Of a DNA stretch of 40,753 nucleotides, positions 7,982 through 15,432 are shown one piece after another. The first letter of the stretch is position 1; every line of letters begins with the position of its first letter. The position numbers were made by a program, and so were the translations under genes. Source of the DNA: an uncultured Ilumatobacter sp. (lineage in GTDB: Bacteria; Actinomycetota; Acidimicrobiia; Acidimicrobiales; Ilumatobacteraceae); contig CALCXK010000005.1 in the NCBI GenBank assembly GCA_937905835.1, forward strand, positions 1-40,753, read 5' to 3'. The notes under the pieces are model-generated. The model was not told where the DNA came from and ran no database searches. It saw only the letters and a program-made list of their open reading frames with translations.

Positions 7982-8473
7982 GTGACGCCAGCTGTGAAGA
8001 TGTTGGAGAGCGCAGGCATCGGGCACGCGATCTGCGAGTACGACCGGCATCTGTCCGGAGACGGTGAGCTGCGGGAGTTCGGCAAGGAGGCCGCCGAAGC
8101 GCTCGGCCTGTCGGCCGACGAGGTCTTCAAGACGCTGATCGTGGTCGTCGAAGGCGCACCCTGTTCTCCTGAAATGGTCGTGGCCGTCCTCCCGGTCAGC
8201 TGTCAGCTCTCGATGAAGCTGATTGCGGCAGCTGCTGGGGCGAAGAAGGCGACGATGTGTGACCCGGCGGCAGCCGAACGGTCATCGGGCTACGTGGTCG
8301 GTGGGATCAGCCCGTTTGGTCAGCGCCGTCAGCTGCGAACTGTCGTTGATGAGTCCGCTCTACTGTTCGACACGATCTATGTGAGTGGCGGCAAGCGAGG
8401 CCTCGATATCGGGCTCGCGCCGGGTGACCTGATCGGCGTGCTCCACGCGATCGTTGCCCCGGTCACTGCCTGA
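7982..8473 (+). CDS. YbaK/EbsC-family aminoacyl-tRNA deacylase
   Basis: A 163-residue protein of the YbaK/ProX editing family, which hydrolyses mischarged tRNA (Cys-tRNA-Pro for YbaK itself). The invariant lysine is Lys50 in DEVFKTLIV, and the conserved glycine/serine loop reads GYVVGGISPFGQRRQL (about 103-118), where YbaK has GGxSPxGxKK. Length matches the family (about 155-165). The start is GTG 7982 with AGAGG just upstream; no ATG is suitably placed. Palindrome C lies 25 nt before it. The exact substrate among Cys-tRNA-Pro and related mischarged tRNAs is not resolvable. Confidence 0.88.
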   Translation: MTPAVKMLESAGIGHAICEYDRHLSGDGELREFGKEAAEALGLSADEVFKTLIVVVEGAPCSPEMVVAVLPVSCQLSMKLIAAAAGAKKATMCDPAAAERSSGYVVGGISPFGQRRQLRTVVDESALLFDTIYVSGGKRGLDIGLAPGDLIGVLHAIVAPVTA

Positions 8474-8518
8474 GGACGAGTGAAGCGCGGTCGTCGTCCG
8501 GCTGTTTGGGGAGAGCGA

Positions 8519-9412
8519 TCAGCGGGCGGGGTGGCGTTGCAGGGCTTCGATTCGAGCGACGCGTGTTCGTGCCGCCGGATGTGAGGATGCCAGCCGTGCC
8601 CGCCATCCGATGGGACGGCCTCCTGCGCCGGTGGCAAGCACCTGGCGCAGCGCACTGGCCAATTCGGGGCCGAATCCCATCGCTACGGCGCGTTTGTCGG
8701 CTTCGAACTCTGAGCCGTGGCTGACGAAGTTCCCGAGTGCATCGCCCGCACGCAGCGCTGCGGTGAAGACCCACGACACGGCCTTGAAGAAGGCGGCAGC
8801 GAACCGTCCTGCAACTTTGATCACCGATGAATGGCGCCCGAAGCTTTGCGCTGCGGCCTGCGACACGTTTTCGAAAAAGAAGCCGATCCGCGCGAGGAAC
8901 ACGACAGGCCCCGACAACCAATGAGCAATGGTGATCGCCACTGTGTGGAGGCCGAGGTGGTGGCTGAGCTCGTGGGCGAGCACACCGCGCAGCTGGGCCG
9001 GTGTCAGCTTGTGGGCGGCGAATGAGGTGACGACGACGAGGTGTCCACCGCAGGCGAACGCATTCAACTCGTCGGACGGCAGCACTCGTAGCACGTACCG
9101 ATTCGGCGGCAGGTTGTTGGCCTGGGCGATTTCGGCCCACGCCGGAGCGATCAGGGCAGCTTCTTCGGGTTGTGCGGGACGTGCGCCGAGAATAGGGGTC
9201 AAGACGGCGGTTTGGAACGGCCGAACGAATAACAGCAGGCCGGTGGCGGCGAACACAGCGACCATCCAGCGGAAGGGCACCCCGAAGACCATGTTGATCG
9301 GCAACCAGAGCAGGCTGAGGGCGAGCAGGCTGAACGGGGCCATTGCGACGACCGGGACGAAGGCCCAGATCGCTGACCGTTCGACGCTCCTCGCGCCCCC
9401 TGACCGTGCCAT
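8519..9412 (-). CDS. M48-family zinc metallopeptidase (HtpX-like)
   Basis: A 297-residue membrane peptidase. Two hydrophobic helices near the N-terminus (about 16-42 and 49-63) precede the zinc motif HELSH (around 147-151), and a further hydrophobic hairpin follows (about 160-182). The third zinc ligand is the Glu of EFEAD (about 235-239). The order matches HtpX/Ste24-like peptidases, which cleave membrane or misfolded proteins at the inner membrane. ATG 9412 is used; its start overlaps the TGA of the small upstream ORF (TGATG), a sign of translational coupling. The enzyme is compact and has a C-terminal SSHPAARTRVARIEAL, as in other M48 proteins. Confidence 0.9.
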   Translation of the reverse strand: MARSGGARSVERSAIWAFVPVVAMAPFSLLALSLLWLPINMVFGVPFRWMVAVFAATGLLLFVRPFQTAVLTPILGARPAQPEEAALIAPAWAEIAQANNLPPNRYVLRVLPSDELNAFACGGHLVVVTSFAAHKLTPAQLRGVLAHELSHHLGLHTVAITIAHWLSGPVVFLARIGFFFENVSQAAAQSFGRHSSVIKVAGRFAAAFFKAVSWVFTAALRAGDALGNFVSHGSEFEADKRAVAMGFGPELASALRQVLATGAGGRPIGWRARLASSHPAARTRVARIEALQRHPAR

Positions 9413-9630
9413 CAAGTTACATATGATAGAGACTTCGGTTTGCTCTGAATCTCGACGACATCGATAATCTCACCGTTCCTGTTCAGCGCCACGTGGAGCG
9501 TGGTGAGTTGAGGTGGAGCCCGTGTGTCATCTCTCAACAATCCGAGCAAGAGGCCGGTGAGTTTTTCGGCCACCCGAGAGCCAACGCTGGAAGCTGAACT
9601 CGCTTCATCTTGCGGTAGCGGGGGCGGCAT
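9412..9630 (-). CDS. Small hypothetical protein coupled to the M48 peptidase
   Basis: A 72-codon frame whose TGA overlaps the ATG of the peptidase gene in a TGATG junction. The N-terminal third is polar and low in complexity. The rest (EKLTGLLLGLLRD, then QLTTLHVALNRNGEIIDVVE) suggests a helix followed by a beta-hairpin. I recognise no family. Its start at 9630 is 23 nt from the divergent ferredoxin start, so their promoters would overlap. The third-codon-position GC content is somewhat lower than its neighbours. It could be real and coupled, or a chance open frame. Confidence 0.4.
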   Translation of the reverse strand: MPPPLPQDEASSASSVGSRVAEKLTGLLLGLLRDDTRAPPQLTTLHVALNRNGEIIDVVEIQSKPKSLSYVT

Positions 9631-9640
9631 CCCTGCGATC

Positions 9641-9646
9641 TACGCT
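9641..9646 (+). promoter_or_regulatory. -10 box of a leaderless ferredoxin transcript
   Basis: TACGCT followed by 7 nt and then the ferredoxin ATG at 9654. The spacing puts the expected transcription start at or beside the A of the start codon. No ribosome-binding sequence is present. Confidence 0.5.
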
Positions 9647-9653
9647 TGTCGCC

Positions 9654-9992
9654 ATGCCCGTCGACAGCACTGCGATCACGCGTGATCAGCGCATTGAGGC
9701 GCGCGAGCGAAATCCGAAGTGGCAGAACGATCCGGTGCGGATCGAGATGCTCGAGTGCATCAACTGCGACGCCTGCCTGCGGGCCTGCCCGCCGAACTTC
9801 GGTGCGATTTTCAACCATGGCGCCGACGTCGTGATCATCCCCGAGCTGTGCAGTGGTTGCGACAAGTGCATCCCGGCGTGCCCGGTCGACTGCATCTACC
9901 CGCACCCCGACTGGACCTCTGAGACTGCGACGTCCAGCGGCTCTGGTGACTGGTGGGAACTGCCGCACTCCAACAACGACCCCTACGTCTGA
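9654..9992 (+). CDS. 2x[4Fe-4S] ferredoxin
   Basis: A 112-residue bacterial-type ferredoxin. Two cysteine clusters follow the C-x2-C-x2-C-x3-C pattern: Cys35, 38, 41 and 45 in CINCDACLRACP, and Cys66, 69, 72 and 76 in CSGCDKCIPACP. Both [4Fe-4S] sites are complete, and each Cys-Pro closes the other cluster in the classic arrangement. There is a 30-residue N-terminal extension and a C-terminal tail rich in Ser, Trp and Asn. It would carry electrons in the cytoplasm; the partner enzyme is not nearby. The stop is followed after 2 nt by a REP-like repeat. Confidence 0.93.
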   Translation: MPVDSTAITRDQRIEARERNPKWQNDPVRIEMLECINCDACLRACPPNFGAIFNHGADVVIIPELCSGCDKCIPACPVDCIYPHPDWTSETATSSGSGDWWELPHSNNDPYV

Positions 9993-10228
9993 CTGTCCCA
10001 TTCCCCTCGGGTCAAAAGTGGACATTTCTGCGAGTTGTCGTCGGCTGTTGGTTTGTTGTCATCGCCGGAACGGACCGCAACAGCGATCACTCCTGCCGTA
10101 ACGGCAAGTAGACCGATCGACGCGAACACGAGCGTTGTCCGTGACCAGGCATGTTTCATCGGAGCGCTGCCGACCGGATCTGAGTCGAGACGGAGCGATG
10201 ACGCTCGAGCATCGGATCTGGAGGACAT
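9983..10228 (-). pseudogene. Membrane-anchored protein gene truncated by a REP-like repeat
   Basis: On the minus strand ATG 10228 (or ATG 10159) opens a frame with a short polar N-terminus, one clear transmembrane helix (TTLVFASIGLLAVTAGVIAV, about 31-50) and an acidic outside segment (SGDDNKPTADDNSQ). The next 14 codons are entirely the REP-like repeat at 9995-10024, which also supplies the stop context inside the ferredoxin 3' end. The natural extracellular domain is therefore missing. This looks like a type II membrane or secreted-protein N-terminus cut off by repeat insertion or a repeat-mediated deletion. No family can be named. Confidence 0.4.
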
Positions 10229-10369
10229 CGATCCGTCGCGCGCCCAAGGATGAGGCTCTTCTGTTCGATCTGCTTCTGCCGTTCGCAGGCCCAGCGGCTT
10301 CGAACAATGTAGTGAACTCGGTGGTGCCGCGTCGGCTGAGCGGCGCTGAGCCAGTAGAAAGGTGGGTTG
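9993..10369. other. 377-nt spacer between ferredoxin and esterase genes
   Basis: The spacer holds the REP-like copy 1, the truncated membrane-protein remnant (minus strand, to 10228) and about 140 nt with no feature I can support before the esterase ribosome-binding site. Confidence 0.5.
9995..10024 (+). repeat. REP-like repeat, copy 1
   Basis: A 30-nt element that ends with CCTCGGGTCAAAAGTGGAC, identical to the copies at 36419, 36454 and 36822 (inverted). Its left end GTCC pairs with the right end GGAC to give an imperfect hairpin. It starts 3 nt after the ferredoxin stop and overlaps the truncated membrane-protein frame. Confidence 0.75.
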
Positions 10370-11134
10370 ATGAGCGAGCCCACTGTTCTTCCCGGCTGTG
10401 AACCCATGAGTCATGACGGCAGCCGAGATGCTGGCGTGCTGGTGATTCACGGATTCACAGGCAATCCGTCGTCGCTTCGGGCGCAAGCCGACTCGTTCGC
10501 CGGGCTCGGCTATCACGTCGAGCTGCCGCGGTTGCCCGGCCACGGCACGACCATCGACGACATGTTGGCGACCAACTGGGCTGACTGGTCGGGCGAGGTC
10601 GAAGCCGCCTATCAGCGCCTGGTCGTACGCACCGCCAATGTCGTCGTGATGGGCCTCAGCATGGGCGGCACGCTGACCCTGTGGGTCGGCTTGCAGCATC
10701 CTGATGTCGCCGGACTCGTCCTGGTGAACCCGGCTGCTGCGAACCAGGCCGACGATGCATTGGCGATGATTCAGGAGATGGTTGACGACGGCATGGCCGT
10801 GGCCCCTGGAATCGGTTCCGACATCGCTGACCCCGATGCGACCGAGATCGCCTATGAAGGAACGCCGCTCGTCCCGCTGCTCTCGCTGTACAACGATGGC
10901 GTTGCGCCCATTGCTGATCGCTACGGCGACCTCGCGATGCCGATTTTGCTCTACACCTCGAAAAACGATCACGTGGTCCCGCCCGCGGCGAGTGACCATC
11001 TGGCAGCGACCGCTGGCGGCGCAGTCGAACATGTACTACTTGAGCGGAGCTTCCACGTTGCCACGCAGGACTACGACGCAGCCGCTATCACCGCCGGTGC
11101 TGCAGCCTTCGTCGCACGAGTGACCGGAGCATGA
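10370..11134 (+). CDS. Alpha/beta-hydrolase, carboxylesterase/monoacylglycerol lipase type
   Basis: A 254-residue hydrolase resembling Geobacillus Est30-type carboxylesterases and bacterial monoacylglycerol lipases. Landmarks: the oxyanion motif VIHGFTGNP (25-33), the LPGHG loop (55-59), the nucleophile elbow GLSMGG (95-100, Ser97), Asp200 in YTSKNDHVVP and His229 in ERSFHVATQD. It is cytoplasmic, with no signal peptide. ATG 10370 has an AGGTGGG ribosome site 3 nt upstream; a TTG one codon earlier is less likely. Its stop is 1 nt before the lgt start, so the two are cotranscribed and perhaps translationally coupled. Confidence 0.88.
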   Translation: MSEPTVLPGCEPMSHDGSRDAGVLVIHGFTGNPSSLRAQADSFAGLGYHVELPRLPGHGTTIDDMLATNWADWSGEVEAAYQRLVVRTANVVVMGLSMGGTLTLWVGLQHPDVAGLVLVNPAAANQADDALAMIQEMVDDGMAVAPGIGSDIADPDATEIAYEGTPLVPLLSLYNDGVAPIADRYGDLAMPILLYTSKNDHVVPPAASDHLAATAGGAVEHVLLERSFHVATQDYDAAAITAGAAAFVARVTGA

Positions 11135-11135
11135 C

Positions 11136-12071
11136 ATGAGCCTGTTGAGCAGTATCCCGTCGCCGTCGTTCAATTCGTTCGACATTGGTCCACTCAGCCT
11201 GAACATCTATGGGCTGGCCATCGCGTGTGGCGTGATTGCCGCAGTGTGGCTGTTCGGCAAGCGCCTCGAAGAGCGAAACGCCGGCACGGCGGATGATGCG
11301 AGTTCAATCGCAGTCTGGGCAGTCATTGCCGGTGTGATCGGAGCGCGGCTCTATCACGTGATCACCGACTGGGATCGCTTCACCGACAACTACGCAGCCA
11401 TCCCGAAGTTGTGGGCAGGCGGCCTCGGGATCCCGGGCGGCCTCGCCGCGGGTATTCCGATGGGGCTGATTCTCGCCAAGCGCAAGGGCATCAGCATGCC
11501 GATGGCAGCCACGTGCGCTGCGCCGGCAATCCCGCTCGCACAGGCGATTGGACGCCTCGGTAACTACTTCAACCAAGAGCTCTACGGCAAGGCGACCAAC
11601 CTGCCGTGGGCACTCGAAATCAACGACGCCCATTTGCTCACCGGCTTCGCCTCGGGCACCACGTTTCACCCGACGTTCCTCTACGAACTGCTGTGGAGCC
11701 TGGCGCTGTGTGGCGTGTTGCTGTGGATCGATCGCAAGTGGCGGCCCGGTCTCGGCCAGTTGATGGCGATGTACATCTTGGGCTACGGGGTTGGCCGGTT
11801 TTGGGTCGAAGGCCTCCGCATCGATCGGGCCGATGATCTCGCTGGCCTTCGCTGGAACCAGTGGGTCGCTATCGCCATGGTCGTTGGCGGCGGCATCGTG
11901 CTCGCCATGATGCGCCGCAATCCGATCCTCGTAGAGACCGACCCGCTCGAAGATCGTGACGAGTTAGTCACCAACGTCTTCGACAACGGTGGAGTTGGCG
12001 AGGATGCGGCTGCTAACGCAGACCGGCTTGACAGCGATCTTGGACCCGTCACCGCCGACCCCGACGGCTGA
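11136..12071 (+). CDS. lgt: Prolipoprotein diacylglyceryl transferase
   Basis: A 311-residue polytopic inner-membrane enzyme that transfers diacylglycerol from phosphatidylglycerol to the lipobox cysteine of prolipoproteins. The Lgt signature GRLGNYFNQELYG is at 139-151 (Arg140 and Asn143 among the essential residues), and the second essential arginine is in GRFWVEGLR (about 220-228). The WAGGLGIPGGL loop (93-103) lacks the His of E. coli Lgt, as in other actinobacterial forms. About seven membrane segments are apparent, then a charged C-terminal tail from about residue 265. The esterase gene ends 1 nt upstream. The lipoprotein at 5054 is one likely substrate. Confidence 0.96.
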   Translation: MSLLSSIPSPSFNSFDIGPLSLNIYGLAIACGVIAAVWLFGKRLEERNAGTADDASSIAVWAVIAGVIGARLYHVITDWDRFTDNYAAIPKLWAGGLGIPGGLAAGIPMGLILAKRKGISMPMAATCAAPAIPLAQAIGRLGNYFNQELYGKATNLPWALEINDAHLLTGFASGTTFHPTFLYELLWSLALCGVLLWIDRKWRPGLGQLMAMYILGYGVGRFWVEGLRIDRADDLAGLRWNQWVAIAMVVGGGIVLAMMRRNPILVETDPLEDRDELVTNVFDNGGVGEDAAANADRLDSDLGPVTADPDG

Positions 12072-12150
12072 ACCACGCCGGAGAGCAAGGCCAAATCTGG
12101 ACACGCGCCCGAGCTCGTTCACGGTCGGCTGCCTATTGTATGCCTCCCTG

Positions 12151-12199
12151 TTTTGTGTGAGCGATTGCGGCGTCGTTACCCATGTCTGCTCACACAAAA
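12151..12199. terminator. 12-bp inverted repeat between convergent lgt and deoR genes
   Basis: TTTTGTGTGAGC (12151-12162) and GCTCACACAAAA (12188-12199) are perfect complements around a 25-nt loop. The position between two converging genes suggests a bidirectional transcription end. The T-run is on the wrong side of the stem for a classical intrinsic terminator on both strands, so termination may be Rho-assisted, or the site may bind a protein. Confidence 0.5.
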
Positions 12200-12250
12200 T
12201 CCTGCGCCTCGTTTTGTCGGTACGGCCCGGTCTGGCTTGCGTTCAGCGAT

Positions 12251-13075
12251 TCAGGTGCCGGACACTTGGCGGACATCGGGGATCTGTCTGGAGAGGACCA
12301 CTGCGGCGTTGGCTGAGAGCTTGTCGTCGGTAATGAGAACGTCGGCATCGCTCAGGTCAGCGAACGAACTGAGGCCCGTGATGCCCCACTTGCTGTGATC
12401 AGCAAGCACGATTTTTCGAGCTGACGCCTGAATGAACGCACGGTTTGTGTCCGATTCCAAGATGTTCGGTGTGGTGAACCCGGCACGTTCGCTCATGCCG
12501 TGTACACCGATGAACAGCGTGTCGACGTGTAGTGCAGCAAGCGCGGTGGCCGCGATCGGGCCGACCAGCGCGTCGCTCGGCGTACGCACACCGCCGGTGA
12601 GGATGATGTTTCGATCGGCCCGCCAGAACTCGTTGAACACTTCGGCCACGCGCATGCTGTTGGTCACGACGGTCAGGTTGGGGATCGCAGCAAGTTCGCC
12701 GGCGAGCCGCCAGGTGGTCGTGCCGGCCATCAGGCCGATCGTTGCTCCGCCCCGGACGAACTCGGCCGCAGCACGGGCAATGGCTTGCTTCTCGGCCGTT
12801 TGCGTATTTGATTTGGCGTCGAAGCTGGGCTGATCGGCTGCGTGGTCAGTCGAGACCTTGGCGCCCCCGTGCACTTTGACGAGAGCGCCGGCCTCGTCGA
12901 GCACATCGAGGTCTCGGCGGATGGTCATGTCGCTCACATCTAGCAGCGTCGCGAGTTCGGTCACTCGAACAGAACCGCGTGTTCGAACTTCGGACACGAT
13001 GAACTCATGTCGTTCCTGTGCCAGCGAGCGGGGCACCGGGAAAATGCTGGTCGCAGCGTTCATGCGGGCGGTCAT
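12251..13075 (-). CDS. DeoR-family transcriptional regulator
   Basis: A 274-residue repressor. The N-terminal winged helix-turn-helix contains RVTELATLLDVSDMTIRRDL followed by LDEAGALVKVHGGA, the DeoR signature. The C-terminal DeoRC sensor domain resembles sugar-phosphate isomerases (GLMAGTTTWRLAGEL, TLFIGVHGMS). DeoR proteins usually bind a phosphorylated sugar. It is divergent from the alpha-galactosidase, so it is likely a repressor of galactoside use and of itself. ATG 13075 is chosen; Met codons at 13084 and 13063 are alternatives, and the one at 13084 lies inside the palindrome at 13082-13095. Confidence 0.9.
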   Translation of the reverse strand: MTARMNAATSIFPVPRSLAQERHEFIVSEVRTRGSVRVTELATLLDVSDMTIRRDLDVLDEAGALVKVHGGAKVSTDHAADQPSFDAKSNTQTAEKQAIARAAAEFVRGGATIGLMAGTTTWRLAGELAAIPNLTVVTNSMRVAEVFNEFWRADRNIILTGGVRTPSDALVGPIAATALAALHVDTLFIGVHGMSERAGFTTPNILESDTNRAFIQASARKIVLADHSKWGITGLSSFADLSDADVLITDDKLSANAAVVLSRQIPDVRQVSGT

Positions 13076-13081
13076 GTGCGC

Positions 13082-13095
13082 CATGTTGCAACATG
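13082..13095. promoter_or_regulatory. Candidate DeoR operator
   Basis: CATGTTGCAACATG is a perfect 14-nt palindrome 7 nt upstream of the regulator start, in the spacer shared with the alpha-galactosidase gene. Its position fits autorepression. A second perfect palindrome, TGTTCGAACA, lies at 13157-13166, closer to the alpha-galactosidase promoter. Confidence 0.4.
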
Positions 13096-13156
13096 ACGGC
13101 CTCCAAATCAACAGCTCTGCACAGAATGTGTCTGAAATACGCGCAGATCAAGAGAT

Positions 13157-13166
13157 TGTTCGAACA
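13157..13166. promoter_or_regulatory. Second candidate operator in the deoR/alpha-galactosidase spacer
   Basis: TGTTCGAACA is a perfect 10-nt palindrome 55 nt upstream of the TAGGAT box (13221-13226) that precedes the alpha-galactosidase start. It may be a second binding site for the adjacent DeoR protein. Confidence 0.3.
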
Positions 13167-13237
13167 TCGCAACGCCGCGAATCGGACATCGCTATTGTGG
13201 GGCGCCCGGTGTGGTTTCTTTAGGATGCCTCACTGTG

Positions 13238-15349
13238 ATGATTCGCCTTTCCACTGGTGCCAACACGAACGCGGCGACCGATGTCGTCGTTGACATCTCG
13301 ACTGGCGCCCCGACGATCGTGCACTGGGGTGCGTCGCTCGGCGCCGCCGCCGACCTCGACACTGTGCTTTCGGCTCTCAAGAGACCGATCGTGCACGGGA
13401 CCTTCGATGAGATCGCACCGATCTCGGTCGTCCCTGAACATGGCTCGGGGTTCGCTGGAAGGCCCGGTCTACTCGGTCGCCGTGGCGGCGGCAGGGCCTG
13501 GGCGCCCCGCTTCTCGAACCCGACGCACACCCTTGACGACAACACATTGTCCGTCGATTCCACCGACGAGGTCGCCGGCCTCGCCCTCAACGTCACCATC
13601 GTGCTTGACGAAGCGCTGCACGTCTGGGCGACCATCACGAACACAACTGATCGTCGTTACAGCCTCGATGGGCTGACCACCTCGCTACCGATTGCTCAAC
13701 AGGCCAGCGAACTCCTCAGCTTCGAAGGCCGCTGGTCGCGTGAGTTCCATCCCGTCCGCAGCGACTGGACCAATGGATCACTGCTCGTTGAGAACCGGCG
13801 CGGCCGAACCTCACACGAGTGCCCGCCGGTCATGTTCTGTGGGCAACACAATTTTGGCGAATGGTGTGGCGAGGTGTGGGGTGCCCACGTCGCGTGGAGT
13901 GGTAACCACACGATGTTCGCCGAGCGGCTTCCTGACGGACGTCGTTACATTCAAGCCGGCGAGTTGTTACACCCGGGCGAAATCGTCCTCGAACCCGGCC
14001 AGTCGTACACCACGCCCGAGACCATTGCGGTCTACTCCTCACACGGTCTCACGCCGGCGACGCACGGCTTCCATCGCTCGTTGCGCGCCAGGTCGAACCA
14101 TCCGGTGAAGCCGCGGCCAGTCCTGCTGAACACGTGGGAAGCGATCTACTTCGATCACGAGACCGAGAAGCTCAAGGAACTCGCCGACGCCGCTGCCGAC
14201 CTCGGCATCGAACGGTTTGTCCTCGATGACGGCTGGTTTGGCTCCCGCCGCGACGACACCAAGGGCCTCGGCGACTGGTGGGTTTCGGAGAACGTCTACC
14301 CCGATGGGCTCGAACCGCTCATTAGCCACGTGACCGGGCTCGGTATGGAGTTTGGCATTTGGGTCGAGCCGGAAATGGTCAACCCCGACAGTGACGTCTT
14401 CCGTGCGCATCCCGACTGGGCGTTGACCACCGACGGATACGAACCGGTGCTTGGCCGCCAACAACTCGTGCTCGACCTCGGCAACCGCGAGGCGTTCAAG
14501 TTCATCTATGGCTCCCTCGACAAGCTGCTTGTCGATCACGACATCTCCTACGTGAAGTGGGATATGAATCGTGACCATATCCAGGGGTCGAATCAACACG
14601 GGGCGGCCGGGACCAATGCGCAGACCATGGCGCTGTATCACCTGATCGACAAGCTGCGCCTGGCGCACCCGCACGTTGAGATCGAATCGTGTGCATCGGG
14701 CGGCGGCCGTATCGATCACGAGATATTGAAGCGCACCGAACGTGTCTGGACGAGCGATTGCAACGACGCGCTTGAACGTCAGATCATCCAACGCGGTGCG
14801 TCGATGCTGATCCCGCCGGAGCTGATGGGTGCCCACATCGGGCCGACCAGATCGCACACCACAGGGCGCACACAGACACTGTCATTTCGAGCGGCTACGG
14901 CGATGTTCGGCCATCTCGGTGTCGAGTGGAACGTCACCAAGCTGACCGACGAGGAACGCCGAGCACTCCGCGCAGTCATCGCAATACATAAGGAGCACCG
15001 CGAGTTGTTCCACAACGGCGACTACGTGCGCTTCGATTCGGACGAGCAGTTCAATGCGGTCGGGGTCTATGCCGCCGACCGGAGCGAAGGCATCGTGTCG
15101 TTCGCCCAGCTCGCCACGGCACCGAGCCAGACGCCGCCGCCGCTGCGGCTCCCTGGCCTCGACGCCGACGCCGTCTACCGCATCGAACACCTGGGCATCC
15201 CGGACGAGAGGTGGGGCGCGGCGCGGATCCAGCCGAGCTGGTTGGCCGACGGCGTACTTCTCACCGGCCGGCAACTCTCGGCCCACGGCGTGCAGCCGCC
15301 GACCCTGCACCCTGAGTCGGCGGTGATCTTCAAGCTCACACGCCAGTAG
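13238..15349 (+). CDS. Alpha-galactosidase, glycoside hydrolase family 36
   Basis: A 703-residue GH36 enzyme releasing terminal alpha-galactose from oligosaccharides such as raffinose or melibiose by a retaining mechanism. An N-terminal beta-sandwich (to about 290) is followed by the TIM barrel: LLNTWEAIYFD, VLDDGWFG (about 328-335), then YVKWDMNRD with nucleophile Asp442, ESCASGGGR (about 482-491) and WTSDCND with acid/base Asp507. A small C-terminal beta domain ends the protein. There is no signal peptide, so substrates must be imported. ATG 13238 is used; GTG 13235 is possible and has a TAGGAT box exactly 8 nt upstream, as in leaderless genes of this window. Confidence 0.95.
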   Translation: MIRLSTGANTNAATDVVVDISTGAPTIVHWGASLGAAADLDTVLSALKRPIVHGTFDEIAPISVVPEHGSGFAGRPGLLGRRGGGRAWAPRFSNPTHTLDDNTLSVDSTDEVAGLALNVTIVLDEALHVWATITNTTDRRYSLDGLTTSLPIAQQASELLSFEGRWSREFHPVRSDWTNGSLLVENRRGRTSHECPPVMFCGQHNFGEWCGEVWGAHVAWSGNHTMFAERLPDGRRYIQAGELLHPGEIVLEPGQSYTTPETIAVYSSHGLTPATHGFHRSLRARSNHPVKPRPVLLNTWEAIYFDHETEKLKELADAAADLGIERFVLDDGWFGSRRDDTKGLGDWWVSENVYPDGLEPLISHVTGLGMEFGIWVEPEMVNPDSDVFRAHPDWALTTDGYEPVLGRQQLVLDLGNREAFKFIYGSLDKLLVDHDISYVKWDMNRDHIQGSNQHGAAGTNAQTMALYHLIDKLRLAHPHVEIESCASGGGRIDHEILKRTERVWTSDCNDALERQIIQRGASMLIPPELMGAHIGPTRSHTTGRTQTLSFRAATAMFGHLGVEWNVTKLTDEERRALRAVIAIHKEHRELFHNGDYVRFDSDEQFNAVGVYAADRSEGIVSFAQLATAPSQTPPPLRLPGLDADAVYRIEHLGIPDERWGAARIQPSWLADGVLLTGRQLSAHGVQPPTLHPESAVIFKLTRQ

Positions 15350-15432
15350 CTGCTTGCCACGAAAGTGCCCAGCTCGCCGCGACCACATTCGTCAGGTCGT
15401 CGCTGACAGGACCGACGCTCTACGTTGGCGAG

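Noticed and set aside
10229..11032. Upstream extension of the truncated membrane-protein frame, opposite the esterase
   Set aside because: Only the last 81 codons look like protein; the rest mirrors the esterase gene.
12151..12199. Classical intrinsic terminator after lgt
   Set aside because: The stem is good but the T-run precedes the stem and A-run follows it on both strands, so the standard model does not fit. It is kept only as a probable transcription-end or protein site.
13211..13237. Earlier GTG start (13211) for the alpha-galactosidase
   Set aside because: It would place the TAGGAT box inside the coding region; a start at 13235 or 13238 agrees with the GH36 N-terminus.
14039..14857. 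272-codon minus-strand frame opposite the alpha-galactosidase
   Set aside because: It mirrors the GH36 catalytic barrel codon by codon; no independent motif or ribosome site.
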